A stretch of DNA of 40,727 nt from Microcystis wesenbergii FACHB-1317 (GTDB lineage Bacteria; Cyanobacteriota; Cyanobacteriia; Cyanobacteriales; Microcystaceae), in the NCBI RefSeq assembly GCF_014696875.1, contig NZ_JACJQV010000154.1, positions 1 to 40,727 on the forward strand, read 5' to 3'. A program made the position numbers and the translations under genes. The notes under the pieces were generated by a model, which saw only the letters and a list, made by a program, of their open reading frames with translations, was not told the origin of the DNA and ran no database searches. The stretch's first letter is position 1; each line of letters opens with the position of its first letter. This document shows, one piece after another, positions 39,399 through 40,727 of the stretch.

Positions 39399-40334
39399 CT
39401 ACTGATTTGCCAAGATCTGGTCATCGATCGCCAAGTCTATTTTTTGCTGATTGCGACCAGAAGCGAGATAATCATTCTGGAAGGAGTCTTTTAAACCACT
39501 GACTAGATCATATTCTGGCTGCCAGTTTAACTCACGGATGGCTTTATTAATATCAGCGTAGAAATGTTGAACCCGCAGGGGGAAAGGTTTCTTTTTGCCG
39601 AAGTCAAATTTTTGGGGGTTATAGTTAACAATCTCGATTTCCTCGGCATTTTTTCCCATGGCTGCCGCGCAAGCTTTCGCTAAACCGTTAAAAGTTACAT
39701 AGCGATCGCCTGAAATATTATACACTTGACCAATAGCCTGAGAATTACCCAATACTGCGGCCATGGACTTAGCTAGATCGACAACGTGACCAAATTGGGT
39801 AAAATGTTCCCCATGACCAGGTATAGGAATAGGACGATTACGAACTAAACGGTCAAAAAACCAAGCTTCTAGGTCATTATAGTTGCCCGGTCCGTAGATA
39901 TAAACCGGACGGATGGAAGTCCAGGGTAAACCCATCTCGCTTAAATAGTTTTCTGTCTCGTGTTTTCCCTTGTGGCGACTTTTGGCATCTAGTTTATCCC
40001 CTTCTTTATGGGGCATTTGGTCGGATTTTAGATAAACCCCCGCCGAGCTAACATAGACGAAATGCCCGATTCTGTCCTTAAAAATTTGGACGAGGGGCTG
40101 AGTATCCCTTAATTCTCTGCCATTATTATCGAAAATTGCCTCAAAACTCTCATTTTTAAGCTTTTCTTGCAGTTGCTCTGGGTCAGTGCGATCGCCATGA
40201 ATCTGTCGTACTCCCGCAACTGGGGCGGGTTTATTGCCACGATTGAATAATACCACCTCATGACCCTGTTCTACTAACACTTTAGTCAAAGAAACACCGA
40301 TAAATCGGGTTCCACCCATAATTAAAATTTTCAT
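39399..40334 (-). CDS. NAD-dependent epimerase/dehydratase, CSP41-like
   Basis: 311 residues, extended SDR fold. The dinucleotide loop is GGTRFIG at the N-terminus (ILIMGGTRFIGVSLTKVL). FVYVSSAGVYLKSD is typical of epimerases, but the usual YxxxK catalytic pair reads RHKGK (His in place of Tyr), as in the plastid CSP41 RNA-binding/endonuclease-like group. SIRPVYIYGPGNYNDLEAWF follows. It may be a nucleotide-sugar epimerase or a CSP41-type RNA-associated protein; the altered Tyr favours the latter. Monocistronic between a MITE and a tnpB fragment. Confidence 0.85.
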   Translation of the reverse strand: MKILIMGGTRFIGVSLTKVLVEQGHEVVLFNRGNKPAPVAGVRQIHGDRTDPEQLQEKLKNESFEAIFDNNGRELRDTQPLVQIFKDRIGHFVYVSSAGVYLKSDQMPHKEGDKLDAKSRHKGKHETENYLSEMGLPWTSIRPVYIYGPGNYNDLEAWFFDRLVRNRPIPIPGHGEHFTQFGHVVDLAKSMAAVLGNSQAIGQVYNISGDRYVTFNGLAKACAAAMGKNAEEIEIVNYNPQKFDFGKKKPFPLRVQHFYADINKAIRELNWQPEYDLVSGLKDSFQNDYLASGRNQQKIDLAIDDQILANQ

Positions 40335-40391
40335 CAGTCGCCATTGTCAATATCAAGGTTATATTATCCGTTCTGTTAAACTTACTCAAAT

Positions 40392-40727
40392 CTACTCATG
40401 AGCAAATTTGACGTTAACTTCCTGCTTCACTGTAGTAGTGTCGGCACTATCTACTCCACAAGCTGACACGGTGGAACTCACCGCCAAAGAAGCTAGATTT
40501 AGACTAGCGTTCAAGTCTCGACCGCAAACTACATGGCATTGCTCACACTCAAAAACTCTTTCAGTTAAAGATAGAGACTCTTTTTTGTACCCACAATTGG
40601 AACAGGTTTTACTGCTAGGAAACCACCTATCGGCTATGATTAATTCCGAACCATACAACTGAGTTTTATAATCAAGTTGTCTTCGGAACTCGTAAAAACC
40701 CATATCCTGAACGGCTTTAGCTAATTT
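40392..40727 (-). CDS. tnpB: tnpB, 3' part only (cut by window edge)
   Basis: The frame stays open to the window edge (KLAKAVQDMGFYEFRRQLDY at the start seen), so the 5' part lies beyond 40727. Visible are the zinc ribbon CSNCGYKKES...CEQCHVVCGRD and the last RuvC Asp in GRDLNASLNLA. The tail is 36 residues after that. It differs in sequence from the tnpB at 1600-2895, so a second IS200/IS605 or IS1341-type element is present. No end hairpin is visible between its stop and the epimerase start 57 nt away. Confidence 0.88.
   Translation of the reverse strand, partial: KLAKAVQDMGFYEFRRQLDYKTQLYGSELIIADRWFPSSKTCSNCGYKKESLSLTERVFECEQCHVVCGRDLNASLNLASLAVSSTVSACGVDSADTTTVKQEVNVKFAHE

Overview
The window looks like chromosomal DNA from a bloom-forming cyanobacterium, most likely Microcystis or a close relative. 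The signs are moderate-to-low GC, scattered HIP1 octamers (GCGATCGC, e.g. near 2976, 11323, 14241, 34802, 38784), cyanobacterial housekeeping genes, and many short palindromic or MITE-like repeats between genes. The organism is inferred from gene content and style; no database was searched.

Left part (1-8.8 kb): a HepT/MntA (HEPN/MNT) toxin-antitoxin pair; an IS605-type element with a dead tnpA but an intact-looking tnpB; cbiD (cobalamin); a nested MITE with target-site duplications; guaA; then a DUF262 gene broken by one in-frame TAG next to an intact DNA cytosine-5 methyltransferase, probably a decaying restriction-modification or defence pair.

Middle (9-19.3 kb): a minus-strand set made of a type-I copper protein, an unusual CAX-type cation exchanger whose two signature glutamates are replaced, and an S8-like secreted protease. 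Then come a small conserved cyanobacterial protein, an alpha/beta hydrolase, a small exported protein, a large O-antigen-ligase/TPR membrane protein, a Tat-exported GH10 glycoside hydrolase and a LapA-domain membrane protein.

CRISPR region (19.5-31.9 kb): a type III-B (Cmr) locus, all genes on the minus strand: WYL-domain regulator (TIGR03985-like), cmr2/cas10 (GGDD intact), cmr3, cmr4, a Uma2-type nuclease, cmr5, a Cmr6-Cmr1 fusion, and a CARF-HEPN ribonuclease. A 17-repeat/16-spacer array runs the other way from a leader with a near-consensus promoter. No cas1, cas2 or cas6 is present here. The Cmr4 backbone appears to lack the usual RNA-cleaving aspartate, while the cyclic-oligoadenylate signalling parts (Cas10 Palm, CARF-HEPN) look intact. 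This suggests a signalling-biased type III system, and it is the most interesting system in the window.

Right part (32-40.7 kb): an O-methyltransferase, an amino-acid-type ABC binding lipoprotein, a small conserved protein, an ABC1/UbiB-family kinase-like gene followed closely by a PP2C phosphatase, an ankyrin-repeat protein, a MITE with 8-bp target duplications, an NAD-dependent epimerase (CSP41-like), and the 3' part of a second tnpB cut by the window edge.
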